Source: an uncultured Eubacteriales bacterium (lineage in GTDB: Bacteria > Bacillota > Clostridia > Tissierellales > Peptoniphilaceae). Taken from it: 64,000 bases of DNA. The notes under the pieces were generated by a model. It saw only the letters and a list, made by a program, of their open reading frames with translations, had not been told where the DNA came from and made no database searches. Location of the stretch: NCBI GenBank assembly GCA_900539225.1, contig UQBO01000003.1, positions 95,511-159,510 of the forward strand. Direction: 5' to 3'. Positions 24,927-34,706 of the stretch are shown one piece after another; position 1 is the first letter of the stretch, and each line of letters starts with the position of its first letter. The translations under genes were made by a program, and so were the position numbers.

Positions 24927-25577
24927 ATGACTTATAAAGACGTAGTTCGTGAACTAAATGCAAATGCAGATGAAAAGTACAAGAACTTTATAGCTAAACT
25001 TGTTCCGACTATTGAGAAAGATACTATCATCGGTGTGCGTATGGGTGACTTAAGGCGCTTAGCTCGTGAAATTATTAAAAATTCAAATCTTGAAATATTT
25101 AATGGAGCGAAATTTTATTATAGAGAGGAAAAGCTTTTATATGCTCTTTGCATCTTTAAGATGAGTGAGAGCTTTGATGCGGCTATGAACGCGCTTGATG
25201 AGTTTCTTCCGTACATCGATAGCTGGGAAGTGACGGACTTAATTGCAGGTGAAATAATTATTGATGAAGCACATATTGACAAAGCTTTTCAAAAGGCGCT
25301 AAGCTATGTGCATAGCTCTGATGAATACACTATTCGCCTTGGTCTAGTCATTATGAATAAAAAATTTAATGACAAGGCTCATATAGAAAAAATTCTTGAT
25401 GCGCTTAAGAGTATAAGCCTAGACGCTTACTATGTCAATATGGCGGCGGCGTGGCTACTTTGTGAGCTATACTTCACCGACAAAGCTAAAGTAGATGAGT
25501 TTTTATCAAGCGAGGCCATTATCACAGAGATAAAAAAGATGACTCGGCAAAAGATACGCGAGTCACTCAAAAAATAA
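24927..25577 (+). CDS. DNA alkylation repair protein (AlkC/AlkD-like HEAT-repeat)
   Basis: A 216-residue helical protein of the DNA alkylation repair family. The N-terminus has GVRMGDLRRLAREI, the loop that normally follows the first HEAT repeat, and DSWEVTDLIAGEI with the tryptophan and aspartate typical of the AlkD-type catalytic cleft; VNMAAAWLLCELY follows near the C-terminus. Such glycosylases remove alkylated bases by a HEAT-repeat scaffold. A terminator shared with the convergent gene follows. Confidence 0.85.
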   Translation: MTYKDVVRELNANADEKYKNFIAKLVPTIEKDTIIGVRMGDLRRLAREIIKNSNLEIFNGAKFYYREEKLLYALCIFKMSESFDAAMNALDEFLPYIDSWEVTDLIAGEIIIDEAHIDKAFQKALSYVHSSDEYTIRLGLVIMNKKFNDKAHIEKILDALKSISLDAYYVNMAAAWLLCELYFTDKAKVDEFLSSEAIITEIKKMTRQKIRESLKK

Positions 25578-25586
25578 TACACTAAG

Positions 25587-25615
25587 AAAGCCAGAGACTA
25601 AACTCTGGCTTTTAT
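25587..25615. terminator. bidirectional intrinsic terminator
   Basis: Perfect 10-bp stem AAAGCCAGAG / CTCTGGCTTT with a 6-base loop, T-rich on the + side and preceded by A residues that give T's on the - side. It serves the alkylation repair gene and the convergent gene at 25617-26240. Confidence 0.85.
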
Positions 25616-25616
25616 C

Positions 25617-26240
25617 TTATTTCTTAACTTGTGCTATAATCTTAACGACATCATCAAGGCTTGCTCCCTTATTAAAAGTGAATTTACCTGATTTAAGTTT
25701 TGTGTCAAGCTTTAGCTCAACGCATTTGTTAACGAAGTCTGTTGCACTTGATACAACGCCTTGTTGCTCAAGTATCTTACCTATCTCACCTGGCAAGGAC
25801 TTAGCAGGTATATTAACTTCGATAGTTCCACCTGTTTCAGCTGGTTTTTCTTCTTGTGGCTTTTCCTCAGTCGGCTTTTCTTCGTTTGCATCTCCTGCAG
25901 TCTCTTTAGGAGCTTCTTCATCTGCATTTGCATCTCCTGCTGTTTCTACAGGCGCTTCTTGATCTGATCCTTCAGTATTTCCTGCTGTTTCTGGAAGCTT
26001 TTCGCCATTGTCTTCGTTGCTCGCTTCATTGTTTTGATCACCGTCTATATTTTCAACGACCTTTTTATCGTCATTATTATTCTCAATGTTCTTTGTTAGA
26101 GTAGAGTTAGCACCGTTGTTCACGAACAAGATGTCAAGTCTCCAGCTGATTATACATACAACAGCTATGATTACTATGAGCATAATTATGTAATCAATCG
26201 AGTTATACAAAAAGTCTTTAAATTTTTCCCAAAAATTCAT
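25617..26240 (-). CDS. membrane-anchored protein with a stand-alone YceG-like (MltG N-terminal) domain
   Basis: A 207-residue protein. A cytoplasmic N-terminus and one membrane helix (about 16-37) are followed by a long acidic linker (about 50-137) that includes two copies of a 14-residue unit (QEAPVETAGDANAD and EEAPKETAGDANEE) and K-P-x-E-E repeats. The C-terminal part (about 138-205), IEVNIPAKSLPGEIGKILEQQGVV and LKSGKFTFNKGASLDDVVKII, looks like the LysM-like subdomain of MltG/YceG. The catalytic transglycosylase part is absent. A cell-surface role is likely, a lytic activity is not. AGAGGTG precedes the ATG. Confidence 0.7.
   Translation of the reverse strand: MNFWEKFKDFLYNSIDYIIMLIVIIAVVCIISWRLDILFVNNGANSTLTKNIENNNDDKKVVENIDGDQNNEASNEDNGEKLPETAGNTEGSDQEAPVETAGDANADEEAPKETAGDANEEKPTEEKPQEEKPAETGGTIEVNIPAKSLPGEIGKILEQQGVVSSATDFVNKCVELKLDTKLKSGKFTFNKGASLDDVVKIIAQVKK
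25878..25961 (-). repeat. 42-bp duplicated unit in the acidic linker of the YceG-like protein
   Basis: The codons for residues 94-107 and 108-121 form two imperfect 42-bp copies; the shared core encodes ETAGDAN. Such in-frame repeats in surface linkers commonly vary in number between strains. Confidence 0.7.
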
Positions 26241-26326
26241 TATTACACCTCTTATTATTAAACTTTCTTTTTTTTATACTTTGTATTATAATTATATCAT
26301 ATATTATAGCAAAATAAAAGGTGAAA

Positions 26327-27283
26327 ATGATGAAAGAGATAAAAATTAATGAAAATGATAATGATCAAAGACTAGATCGCTTCCTTGTGAAATTTTTTCC
26401 AAACGCGACAAAGTCCTTCCTCATGAAGATGCTTAGGAAGAAAAATATAGTTTTGAACGGAAAAAAGGCGAGCGGTGACGAGAGGGTCATGACAGGTGAC
26501 GTGATAAAAGTATTTTTCTCAGACGAGACTTTCGAGAAATTCAGCGAGGCGCCAAAGAAGTTTAACCCAAACATCATTGACTTGAATATAGTTTATGAGG
26601 ATGAAAACATCGCCATCATCGATAAAGATGAGGGTGTATTAAGCCACGCGACTAAGGATGGCTTTGAGAAGAATGTTGTCGATAGCTTCCTAAAGTATCT
26701 CATCGACAAAAAAGAATTCTCTCCTCGTAATGAAAATACTTTTAGGCCCGCTCTTGCCAATAGGCTTGACAGGAACACTAAGGGTCTTTTGATTGGCTGC
26801 AAAAACTACGAAGCACTTAAAGAGATGACTAAGCTTATTAAAGATAGAAAGATTAATAAGTATTACAAAACTATAGTCAAAGGGAATTTTGATGTGGACG
26901 AAAGTTTTGAAGTGAATTACGAGAAGAACGAGAAAAAGAATATGATGAAGCTCTCTGATGATGGCGCTGAGATGATCACGCACTTTAAGACCATAGAGAT
27001 GAAAAATAATTTTACTGAGCTCGAGGTGCTTTTACTAACTGGCAAGACTCATCAAATACGTTTTCATCTAAAAACGCTTAAGCACCCGATTGTAGGTGAC
27101 AGGAAGTATGGCGATGCGGCGCTTAATGCAAGGCTCGCGCATATAATTAACAATCAGCTTTTGTACTCATACAAAATCGATTTTCCAGAGCTAGAAGGTT
27201 TCTTTAGTTATTTATCGAATAAAGAATTCTATGCGAATAGCTGGAGCACTTATGATAAGGTGAGGGAGGTCTTGTTCAAATGA
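26327..27283 (+). CDS. RluC/RluD-type pseudouridine synthase with S4 domain
   Basis: Isomerises uridine in rRNA. The protein (about 318 residues) has an N-terminal S4 RNA-binding domain (RLDRFLVKFFPNATKSFLMK) and the catalytic motif NRLDRNTKGLL with the active-site aspartate near residue 148, then HQIRFHLKTLKHPIVGDRKYG. Adjacent ATGs at 26327 and 26330 both follow AAAGGTG, so the start is uncertain by one codon; a GTG at 26321 is part of that site. The stop overlaps the addB start by four bases. Confidence 0.9.
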   Translation: MMKEIKINENDNDQRLDRFLVKFFPNATKSFLMKMLRKKNIVLNGKKASGDERVMTGDVIKVFFSDETFEKFSEAPKKFNPNIIDLNIVYEDENIAIIDKDEGVLSHATKDGFEKNVVDSFLKYLIDKKEFSPRNENTFRPALANRLDRNTKGLLIGCKNYEALKEMTKLIKDRKINKYYKTIVKGNFDVDESFEVNYEKNEKKNMMKLSDDGAEMITHFKTIEMKNNFTELEVLLLTGKTHQIRFHLKTLKHPIVGDRKYGDAALNARLAHIINNQLLYSYKIDFPELEGFFSYLSNKEFYANSWSTYDKVREVLFK

Positions 27284-29685
27284 TATCACTATACAGAACA
27301 AAAAGAGATGCGAGGAATTTATTTAGCATGATGGAAATGGATGAGGGCGGCAAAACTCTCATTATCACAAAAAATACTGAGTATAAAGACTTCATTGTAC
27401 AAGAGGGATTAAAAAGGCTTGGTATGCTTGTGAATACGAGCGTTTTGAGTATAGACGACTTTTATCTAAGAGAAGCAAAGGGCAATTACAAATTTCTATC
27501 CGATTTTAGTATGCGCCTTATCATTAAGCAAGTGATTGAGATGAACAAGGGCGAGATGCCGTTTTTAAACTATCCATCGTATATGGATTTAATCTTCGAA
27601 GCGATTAAGGACGCAAGTGCTAATGATATTGACTTATTAGAGAAGGGCGGCGAATACAAGAAGATTTACGAGGACTACGAAGCGCTTCTTAAGAAAGGCG
27701 GCTACCTTGGCATGAATGATGGGCTTGAGCTTGATGACTTAAAAATAAAAGAAGCGGACGCTATATACTTTATCGGCTTTAACGAGATGAGTAATAGGCT
27801 AGTCCATTTAATTGAGATGGCAAAGAGCTTTGAAAGAGATGTAAAAATTTTCATTGAAGAGGATTTTGCTTCAGAAGAGCTAGTCACTTACTTAAAAGAA
27901 AATGCAAATGAATTTTATCTTGATGATGAAAGCGACAGTCATTTTGAAAAAATATCGAAAAATTTATTTAATGAAGAAATTACCCACACAGCTGGAATAA
28001 GTTTTGTGCGCACGGACTCAATCGAGGCCGAGCTTGACTATGCCTTAACTGATATTAAGGAAAAGGTATTGAAGGACGGCTACGCTTATGCTGATGCTCT
28101 TATCTACATTATGGATAAATCAGAGGAGAGGGCTTTAACAGATATGCTAGGCGCCTATGAGATACCCGTGAACAAGAACAGTGTATTTCACTTAAGGGAC
28201 CTAGTTTGGCAAGATAAATTATTTGCCGATATTGCTGCGAGCGAATGCCATATGACGGGAGAATCGATTTTTGAACTAATTAATAAATACACGAGTGATG
28301 AAATGCTCTTAGATAAGTTTAAAAAAATAATCATCGCAATCGAAGATATCTATGGCAAGGCCATTAGCAAAGAGAAGTGGATCGAGCTACTCAAATTAGC
28401 TTTTAAATATGAAGTTTATAGAGAAAAGGACAGACTTCCTTTTGGAGTATCCATATACTCAGCTGACTTTGATACGCTAAGGCACTATAAACTAATCTAC
28501 ATAATTGGCATGAACATGGATAGCTTTCCAAAGAGCATGAGCGAAAACTTTTTGCTTGACAATATTTACGCAGAGACTGGCTTTGACAAGAAAGAAAAGA
28601 TGTCGAGGCTATCTAAGAACCTCATGAAAAAACTTTTTAAAGCAGCTGATGAAAAGATTACCATGACTTACTCGGCAAGAACGAGTGCGGACGCGGATCA
28701 AGGCGCCTCATCCTTCTTTAATGAGTTTCATATTGACGAGTGGAGAAATGTGAAGAGCCTTGGAGCTATCGAGAAGAGTGCCTCACATGCGGCGAGCGAT
28801 GAACAAAAGAAATTCATTAGCGCTTACAAAAATATTGGCCCAGCGAAGTTCATTAACTACGACGAAATCAATAAGCTTAGGGCAGAGGGCGTCATCTCGA
28901 AGTATAATGGCAAGCTCGAGAGTTACTCAGCCATGAGCGTGGTGGATGATTTCGTGAAAAATAAATTAACTGTATCGTTCTTAGAGACTTTCAAGACCTG
29001 TCCATATGCGGCGCTCCTTGGCTATATCTATGGCATAGAGCCTGCCGATGTCGATATGAAGGCGAGAAACATCGGGACTTACATGCATAAGGTTTTGGAG
29101 CTTTACTACAGAAACTTTATCGGGAAAAAGGTCATCTATGACGAGGCTCTTTTAGTGAGGACCATGGACATGATTAAAAAAACTAATGAATACGCCGATG
29201 TTTATGGCTTTGAACTTGAAAATATCGAGAGCTATATCAAGGACTTTATCGTCTTTGACGAAGAGCGAATGAAAAATTCAAATTACATCTTAAAAGAAGT
29301 AGAAAAGATGATCACTATAGACGTAGATGGTCATAAGATTAAGGGCAAGATCGATAGGGTCGACGAGGATACTTTGTCTGGTAAGCTCCTTGTCTTTGAC
29401 TACAAAAAGAGCAATTACATCAACAAAGATAGTCTACAGCTATCGGCCTATGCCCTCTACTATAAACATAGTGGCGTAGACATTGATGCGGCCTTCATTA
29501 CTATGACTAAGCTTGATGGCAAGCTTGATATTAAAAAGACTGATGCCGATGTATGTGAAGAGGAGATAAGGTCTTTAATTGAAAAGCTTAAGACTTATAG
29601 CTTTAATATTATTGACGAGGCAAGTAAAGAAAAATGCCTAGCCTTTTGTGATTATAGATGCATGTGCAAGAAGGGGAGAGAGTAA
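27280..29685 (+). CDS. addB: AddB-like subunit of the AddAB helicase-nuclease, shortened form
   Basis: Partner of AddA in double-strand break end processing. The C-terminal nuclease domain is clear: SFLETFKTCPYAALLGYIYGI, GTYMHKVLELYY, KGKIDRVDED with LVFDYKKS, and the iron-sulphur cysteines in the first TCPY and the terminal CLAFCDYRCMC. At 801 residues it is shorter than the about 1,150 usual for AddB, and the N-terminus (MISLYRTKRDARNLF) has no Walker A. The gene overlaps the pseudouridine synthase and addA, which supports pairing with AddA. It could equally be labelled RexB-like or a PD-(D/E)XK nuclease. Confidence 0.82.
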   Translation: MISLYRTKRDARNLFSMMEMDEGGKTLIITKNTEYKDFIVQEGLKRLGMLVNTSVLSIDDFYLREAKGNYKFLSDFSMRLIIKQVIEMNKGEMPFLNYPSYMDLIFEAIKDASANDIDLLEKGGEYKKIYEDYEALLKKGGYLGMNDGLELDDLKIKEADAIYFIGFNEMSNRLVHLIEMAKSFERDVKIFIEEDFASEELVTYLKENANEFYLDDESDSHFEKISKNLFNEEITHTAGISFVRTDSIEAELDYALTDIKEKVLKDGYAYADALIYIMDKSEERALTDMLGAYEIPVNKNSVFHLRDLVWQDKLFADIAASECHMTGESIFELINKYTSDEMLLDKFKKIIIAIEDIYGKAISKEKWIELLKLAFKYEVYREKDRLPFGVSIYSADFDTLRHYKLIYIIGMNMDSFPKSMSENFLLDNIYAETGFDKKEKMSRLSKNLMKKLFKAADEKITMTYSARTSADADQGASSFFNEFHIDEWRNVKSLGAIEKSASHAASDEQKKFISAYKNIGPAKFINYDEINKLRAEGVISKYNGKLESYSAMSVVDDFVKNKLTVSFLETFKTCPYAALLGYIYGIEPADVDMKARNIGTYMHKVLELYYRNFIGKKVIYDEALLVRTMDMIKKTNEYADVYGFELENIESYIKDFIVFDEERMKNSNYILKEVEKMITIDVDGHKIKGKIDRVDEDTLSGKLLVFDYKKSNYINKDSLQLSAYALYYKHSGVDIDAAFITMTKLDGKLDIKKTDADVCEEEIRSLIEKLKTYSFNIIDEASKEKCLAFCDYRCMCKKGRE

Positions 29686-32612
29686 TGAACTTAAATGAAA
29701 AGCAGCAATTAGCCGTAGATACAATAGATAAAAACGTTTTGCTCGACGCCTCGGCCGGCACTGGTAAGACCACTGTCCTTGTCAATAGATTTGTAAATAT
29801 CCTAGACAAGGGAGACTTTTCACGCATAAGGCCTGACGAAGTGCTTTCATCGATAGTTGCCATCACATTTACAAAGAAGGCAAGTAACGAGCTTAAGGAG
29901 AGGGTAGCTAAGCTTATATACGAAAGAGCAAAGACTGACGAGAGCTTCAAGAGTTACTACAATAATATGCCCTCAGCAAACGTTTCGACCGTTCATCAAT
30001 TTGCCTTCAAGATGCTAAAGGCCTTTCCTTTACTTGCAAATATCGATCCGCGCGCGAAAGTCATTGAAGAGGATGAAGCGGATGAGCTACTTGATAGAGC
30101 AGTGAGAGAGGCGCTTGATGAAAAAAATTACGAAGAGCTATTCAAGGCACTTGATAAGAACTACGACGATAAATTTATTAATAGCTTTAAGAGCATAATC
30201 AATAAGACTAGGGGAATGGATATATCTAAGCTGAGTGCAAATACAATGGGCTACGTAGCTAGTATATATGACGAAGATAGTATAAGAACTGCTCTTAGCA
30301 AGATGACTGAGGCAGTTAATGAAGTGAGGGACGATTTAAAAGAAAATTCAAAGCTATATGGCGTTATCGATAAACATAAAGACGCAATAGACGCTTTAAG
30401 CGAGATGCCTATAGAGCAGCTTGACTTAAATCTGCTTAATGACTTTGCTTATAATATTGGTGTAAACGCAAAAAAGAAAGAGTATTACGATGCCATCATA
30501 GAAAGTGCTTCTTATGTACTTAAAGCGCTTGAAGTCACTATGCTTAGCCGATACGAAGACTTCTTTACTCTATTAGAAAGTGCTCACAATAAGTACAAGA
30601 ACTTTAAGGAGAAAGAGGCGGCACTTGATTTTAATGATTTAGAGATTCTTTTTAGAGACCTTCTTAAGCGCGATGAAGTACGCGAGGCGCTTCAAAATAA
30701 GCTTAGTTACATCATGGTCGATGAGTTTCAAGATACATCGCCAATACAAAAGGAAATATACTATCTACTTAACGAGGCGCTTGGCGGAGACAGGCTCTTT
30801 GTCGTTGGTGACTTTAAGCAGTCCATCTACGCGTTTAGAGGCGCGGACGTGAGTCTATATCAATCAGTTAAGGAAGACTTCTTAAATGATTCTAGATCCA
30901 CAGCCATAAGCATGAACGAAAATTATAGGACTGGCGAAAAAATTATTTCAAGCGTGAATAAACTTTTTGCTGACGAGATACATGACTACGAAGATTTAAT
31001 TTTTAAGGGAGATATTAATAATAGTGAAGTAAAGGTCATCAAATACATCGAGAAAAACGATAGAGATTTAGAAGGGTCTGCCATTGCCAACAAGATTATA
31101 GATTTGCATGCGCAAGGCACTCACTTTGGCGACATAGTTATCTTGGTGCGTGCCAATAGAGACTCATCTGCCATAGAAAAGGCGCTAAAGAGGTCGAAGG
31201 TGCCTGTATATAACACGGCGAACAAGGCGCTGAACGAGCGCGACGAAATGGAAGACATATATAACTTTATTCATTATCTTAGATATGAGGACGAACTTTC
31301 ATTAATTGCAATGCTTAGATCAAACTTTTATGCCATCGATGACGACGAAATATTTTTAGCGAAGGATAGAGATGGCTTTAAATATTACAAGGAAGAGCTT
31401 GAAAATTACGTGCAAATGAAGAACGAGCAAAGGCTTGATGACGTTTTAAAAGTCTTCTTTGATGAGACTCATTATATTGAGAAGCTACTTATAAGGAAGA
31501 GAGGCGCCCGAGCCTACACTAATGTCCGCAGCTTTTTAGATAGGATAAGCGCTTATTACGAGATGGGCGAAACGAATTTTGATGCCTTAGCAGACAAGCT
31601 TCTTCAATTGCGTGAGAAAGGCGCAGCAGAGCCGTCATACATCAGCGAAAGAGATGACATAGTGAGAATCATGACCATACACAAGGCAAAGGGCCTTGAA
31701 GCGAAGGTCATTATCTGCGCACAAATGGCTTTTAAAAGATCGCCCGATACTGTTTTTGCAAGACTTGCTGATGATAAGATCTTTTTAAGATTTAAAGAGC
31801 TTAACTCGAATTTCAAAGAGGCGCAAGCGATTGACAAGGACCTATATGAAGAAGAAAAGATAAGGAACCTCTATGTAATGCTAACGAGAGCGAAAGAGCA
31901 GCTCATCGTTTATAAGACTGGCGGCAAGAGTGGTTTTATTCCATATATAGATAAGCTCGATGCAATTAGTGAAGAGCCTGACTTTAATGAAAGAGAATTA
32001 GATATAGATGAAGAAGAAATTCCTGTGAGTGATGATGACCTTATTACGAGGGAAGAGATCAAGTGGAAGAGCCCATATGCACCGCTACCATCGAGTGCTG
32101 CCTACGCATATGACTTCGGTGCAAACACATTCAAGGTATATGACGATGAGCGCGACATTATCGAAGGAGTTAGTAGTGATAATAAAAATCTTGGTTCCGC
32201 GGCTCACAGATTTTGTGAAGCGTATGAGGGCAAGGACTTTGACGAGGTCTTAAGAGAGACGGCCCACTGCTATAAGCTTAGCGAAAAGCAAAGGGAAGTC
32301 TTAATGCTATGCGCGAAAAACTATGAAAAGTTTTACAAAACAGTTACAAATGCCAAAACATATAAAGAATTCGAGTATTATTTTACTAAAGATGATATAA
32401 TATACACAGGAGTTATTGATAGAGTGGATGTATACGAGGATCACGCCCTAATAATCGACTACAAGCTCACTAGCCTTGACGAGAAAAGCGCCAAGAGCAT
32501 ATATGCTACACAAATGGCCATGTATATGGAGGCTGCGAGGGCGATATTCAAAAAAGAGGCGAGGGCAAAATTATTCCTTCTATCAAGAGATAAATTAATC
32601 GATATGGAGTAG
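29685..32612 (+). CDS. addA: AddA helicase-nuclease subunit
   Basis: UvrD-like helicase with a C-terminal nuclease domain. The protein (975 residues) has Walker A DASAGTGKTTVLV near residue 24, motif Ia ITFTKKASNEL, Walker B DEFQDTS, motif III GDFKQSIYAFRGAD, motif V IHKAKGLE and motif VI MLTRAKEQL. The nuclease part shows LGSAAHRF, then DRVDVYEDHALIIDYKLT. ATG at 29685 overlaps the addB TAA by one base and has GGGGAGAGAG upstream. Length is a little shorter than the Bacillus protein but all motifs are present. Confidence 0.94.
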   Translation: MNLNEKQQLAVDTIDKNVLLDASAGTGKTTVLVNRFVNILDKGDFSRIRPDEVLSSIVAITFTKKASNELKERVAKLIYERAKTDESFKSYYNNMPSANVSTVHQFAFKMLKAFPLLANIDPRAKVIEEDEADELLDRAVREALDEKNYEELFKALDKNYDDKFINSFKSIINKTRGMDISKLSANTMGYVASIYDEDSIRTALSKMTEAVNEVRDDLKENSKLYGVIDKHKDAIDALSEMPIEQLDLNLLNDFAYNIGVNAKKKEYYDAIIESASYVLKALEVTMLSRYEDFFTLLESAHNKYKNFKEKEAALDFNDLEILFRDLLKRDEVREALQNKLSYIMVDEFQDTSPIQKEIYYLLNEALGGDRLFVVGDFKQSIYAFRGADVSLYQSVKEDFLNDSRSTAISMNENYRTGEKIISSVNKLFADEIHDYEDLIFKGDINNSEVKVIKYIEKNDRDLEGSAIANKIIDLHAQGTHFGDIVILVRANRDSSAIEKALKRSKVPVYNTANKALNERDEMEDIYNFIHYLRYEDELSLIAMLRSNFYAIDDDEIFLAKDRDGFKYYKEELENYVQMKNEQRLDDVLKVFFDETHYIEKLLIRKRGARAYTNVRSFLDRISAYYEMGETNFDALADKLLQLREKGAAEPSYISERDDIVRIMTIHKAKGLEAKVIICAQMAFKRSPDTVFARLADDKIFLRFKELNSNFKEAQAIDKDLYEEEKIRNLYVMLTRAKEQLIVYKTGGKSGFIPYIDKLDAISEEPDFNERELDIDEEEIPVSDDDLITREEIKWKSPYAPLPSSAAYAYDFGANTFKVYDDERDIIEGVSSDNKNLGSAAHRFCEAYEGKDFDEVLRETAHCYKLSEKQREVLMLCAKNYEKFYKTVTNAKTYKEFEYYFTKDDIIYTGVIDRVDVYEDHALIIDYKLTSLDEKSAKSIYATQMAMYMEAARAIFKKEARAKLFLLSRDKLIDME

Positions 32613-32617
32613 ATTAT

Positions 32618-33310
32618 ATGAGTTACAGAGTACTTTTAGTCGAAGACGAAGCGGCTATAAGAAAGTTTGTTAAGATAAATTTAGAGAAGGAGGGCTACCT
32701 TGTCAGCGACTTTCCGAGCGCTGAGGAGGCGCTTGAAGCGTGCAAAATGCAAAGCTTTGAGATAGCAGTCCTTGATATAATGCTTGAAAAGATGGATGGA
32801 GTCACACTACTTAAGATACTTAGGGAAGTTTATCCGCACATGGCCATCATCATGCTGACTGCAAAGAGCGAGGACATTGACAAGATAAACGCCTTTGAAT
32901 CGGGCGCCGACGATTATTTGTCAAAGCCATTCAACCCGAAGGAGCTAATACTAAGGATTAAGTCCATCAGCAGAAGGCTTATCACAGACAACAAGAGGGA
33001 AGAGAATGAAATCGTTCTTGGCAAGTTTAGAATTGATCTTAACTTAAAAGATTTTTATCTTGATGGCAATTTAATTGAGTTAACACCGACTGAGTTTGGT
33101 ATAATTAAGTATCTAATTGAAAATGCAAATACGCTTGTGAAGAGAAAGGACATAGTCAAAACAGTTTGGGGCTATGACTACCTAATGGATACTAAGCTTG
33201 TCGACGTCAATATATCTAGACTTAGAAAGAAGATAGAGAAGGATCCATCAAATCCTGAACATTTAAAAACTATTTGGGGAGAGGGATTTACGTTTGAGTA
33301 CAAAGAATAG
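32618..33310 (+). CDS. OmpR/PhoB-family response regulator
   Basis: A 230-residue two-domain regulator. The receiver domain has acidic E9 D10, the phosphorylated Asp53 in VLDIML, MLTAKSED with the conserved lysine, and GADDYLSKPF. The winged-helix output domain ends in DVNISRLRKKIEKDPSNPEHLKTIWGEGF. It begins five bases after addA and overlaps the histidine kinase gene by 17 bases. Targets cannot be read from this sequence. Confidence 0.95.
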   Translation: MSYRVLLVEDEAAIRKFVKINLEKEGYLVSDFPSAEEALEACKMQSFEIAVLDIMLEKMDGVTLLKILREVYPHMAIIMLTAKSEDIDKINAFESGADDYLSKPFNPKELILRIKSISRRLITDNKREENEIVLGKFRIDLNLKDFYLDGNLIELTPTEFGIIKYLIENANTLVKRKDIVKTVWGYDYLMDTKLVDVNISRLRKKIEKDPSNPEHLKTIWGEGFTFEYKE

Positions 33311-34706
33311 CTTGAAGAAGAGCTTGATGCAAAACTTCATCTTGCTTGTCTTTATCTCGCTTGTGCTGATAAATATATTCAGTTCATATATGTTCAAGAG
33401 GTTTTACTATAAGCAAACCATAAAGAATGCGAAGGACACTTTGGATATGTATGTGGACTATGACAAGAAGTTTTATGGCTTTACAAGCACTGACAAGATA
33501 AAGGAAGCGATTAACCAGCATCCAAACCTCTTCTACAACAACATCGATCAAAGGCTTGAGATCTTGGACATTGACGGTACTGTATTGTTTGACTCGGAAG
33601 GATATAAGTACACGGCCGTTCCAGAGATTGATTCTCTTATTAACAATGGCAGTGAGACATGGATAGGACGTGACTCGGCTAGCGGCGAGAGGGTCCTAAC
33701 TGTTAGTACGGCTGTTAAGCATAACGAGGAGCCTATATATTATTTAAGATTATTTTTCGGTTTAGGGCAAGTTGATGATTTTACTAGTAAACTATCTATC
33801 ATCATAGCGGCAATAAGCCTTTTAGTCTTGTTTTTATGTATTATTATTTCTAATTTTATAAGTGATTCTATTGTAAATCCAATTAAGTACTTAACAAGGA
33901 TAGCAAATCGCATGTCGAAGGGCAACTACAAGGAGAAGTCCAAGCTTGATCTGAAAAATGAAATAGGTGAGCTATCAAACGCGATGAACACGCTATCAGA
34001 TGAGATCATTAAGCATGACGAGCTAAAGAATGAATTTATCGCAAACATCTCTCACGAGCTAAGAACGCCGCTTACATCATTAACTGGCTGGGCATATACG
34101 CTTAAAGACGGTGACCTCGATGAAGAGACGACAGAGCTTGCTCATGACATTTTGATTAGCGAGAGCGAAAGACTTAGCTCGTTACTAGAAGAGTTACTTG
34201 ATTTTTCAAGACTTATCTCAGGAAAGATCTCACTTAATAAAGATTATTTCGATTTAAAGATCTGCGTTGAGAACATTACTAAGCAAGTATTTCCAAAGAT
34301 TGAGAAGAACAAGGAAAGGATCGAGCTTAACGTCTCTGACGCCTCCTACATTTATTATGGCGATGAGAACAGAATCAAGCAGGTCATGATTAACCTTCTT
34401 GATAATGCAGTTAAGTTCAATAAAGAGCATGGTCTTATCACCATAAATCTATATCAAGATAAGGATAATTTCTTTATAGAAGTCATAGATGAAGGTGTCG
34501 GCATAGATGAAGACGAAATCAAATACATTTTCGAAAAGTTTTATGCTGGTAAAAAATCTAAATCACATACGGGCGTTGGCCTTGCCATAGTCAAGGAGAT
34601 AGTCGAGCTTCATAAGGGAAGCGTAGGCGTTGAGTCAAAGCCGGGCGAAGGCACTAAGTTTATTCTAAGGCTAGCGAAGGAGATTAAAGATGAAAAAGAT
34701 TCTTAG
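33294..34706 (+). CDS. sensor histidine kinase
   Basis: A 470-residue membrane kinase. Two membrane helices (about 10-28 and 160-180) flank an extracytoplasmic PAS-like sensor, then a HAMP segment (about 181-235), the phosphoacceptor box FIANISHELRTPLTSLTGW with His254 and the ATPase motifs N (NRIKQVMINLLDNAVKF), G1 (DEGVGIDEDE) and G2 (GVGLAIVKEI). The start is TTG at 33294, with GGAGAGGGA about eight bases upstream; it lies inside the response regulator gene. It pairs with that regulator. Confidence 0.93.
   Translation: MSTKNSLKKSLMQNFILLVFISLVLINIFSSYMFKRFYYKQTIKNAKDTLDMYVDYDKKFYGFTSTDKIKEAINQHPNLFYNNIDQRLEILDIDGTVLFDSEGYKYTAVPEIDSLINNGSETWIGRDSASGERVLTVSTAVKHNEEPIYYLRLFFGLGQVDDFTSKLSIIIAAISLLVLFLCIIISNFISDSIVNPIKYLTRIANRMSKGNYKEKSKLDLKNEIGELSNAMNTLSDEIIKHDELKNEFIANISHELRTPLTSLTGWAYTLKDGDLDEETTELAHDILISESERLSSLLEELLDFSRLISGKISLNKDYFDLKICVENITKQVFPKIEKNKERIELNVSDASYIYYGDENRIKQVMINLLDNAVKFNKEHGLITINLYQDKDNFFIEVIDEGVGIDEDEIKYIFEKFYAGKKSKSHTGVGLAIVKEIVELHKGSVGVESKPGEGTKFILRLAKEIKDEKDS

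Noticed and set aside
25979..25996. LPETAG in the acidic linker as a sortase signal
   Set aside because: It lies in mid-protein with no following hydrophobic segment and basic tail, so it is not a sorting signal.
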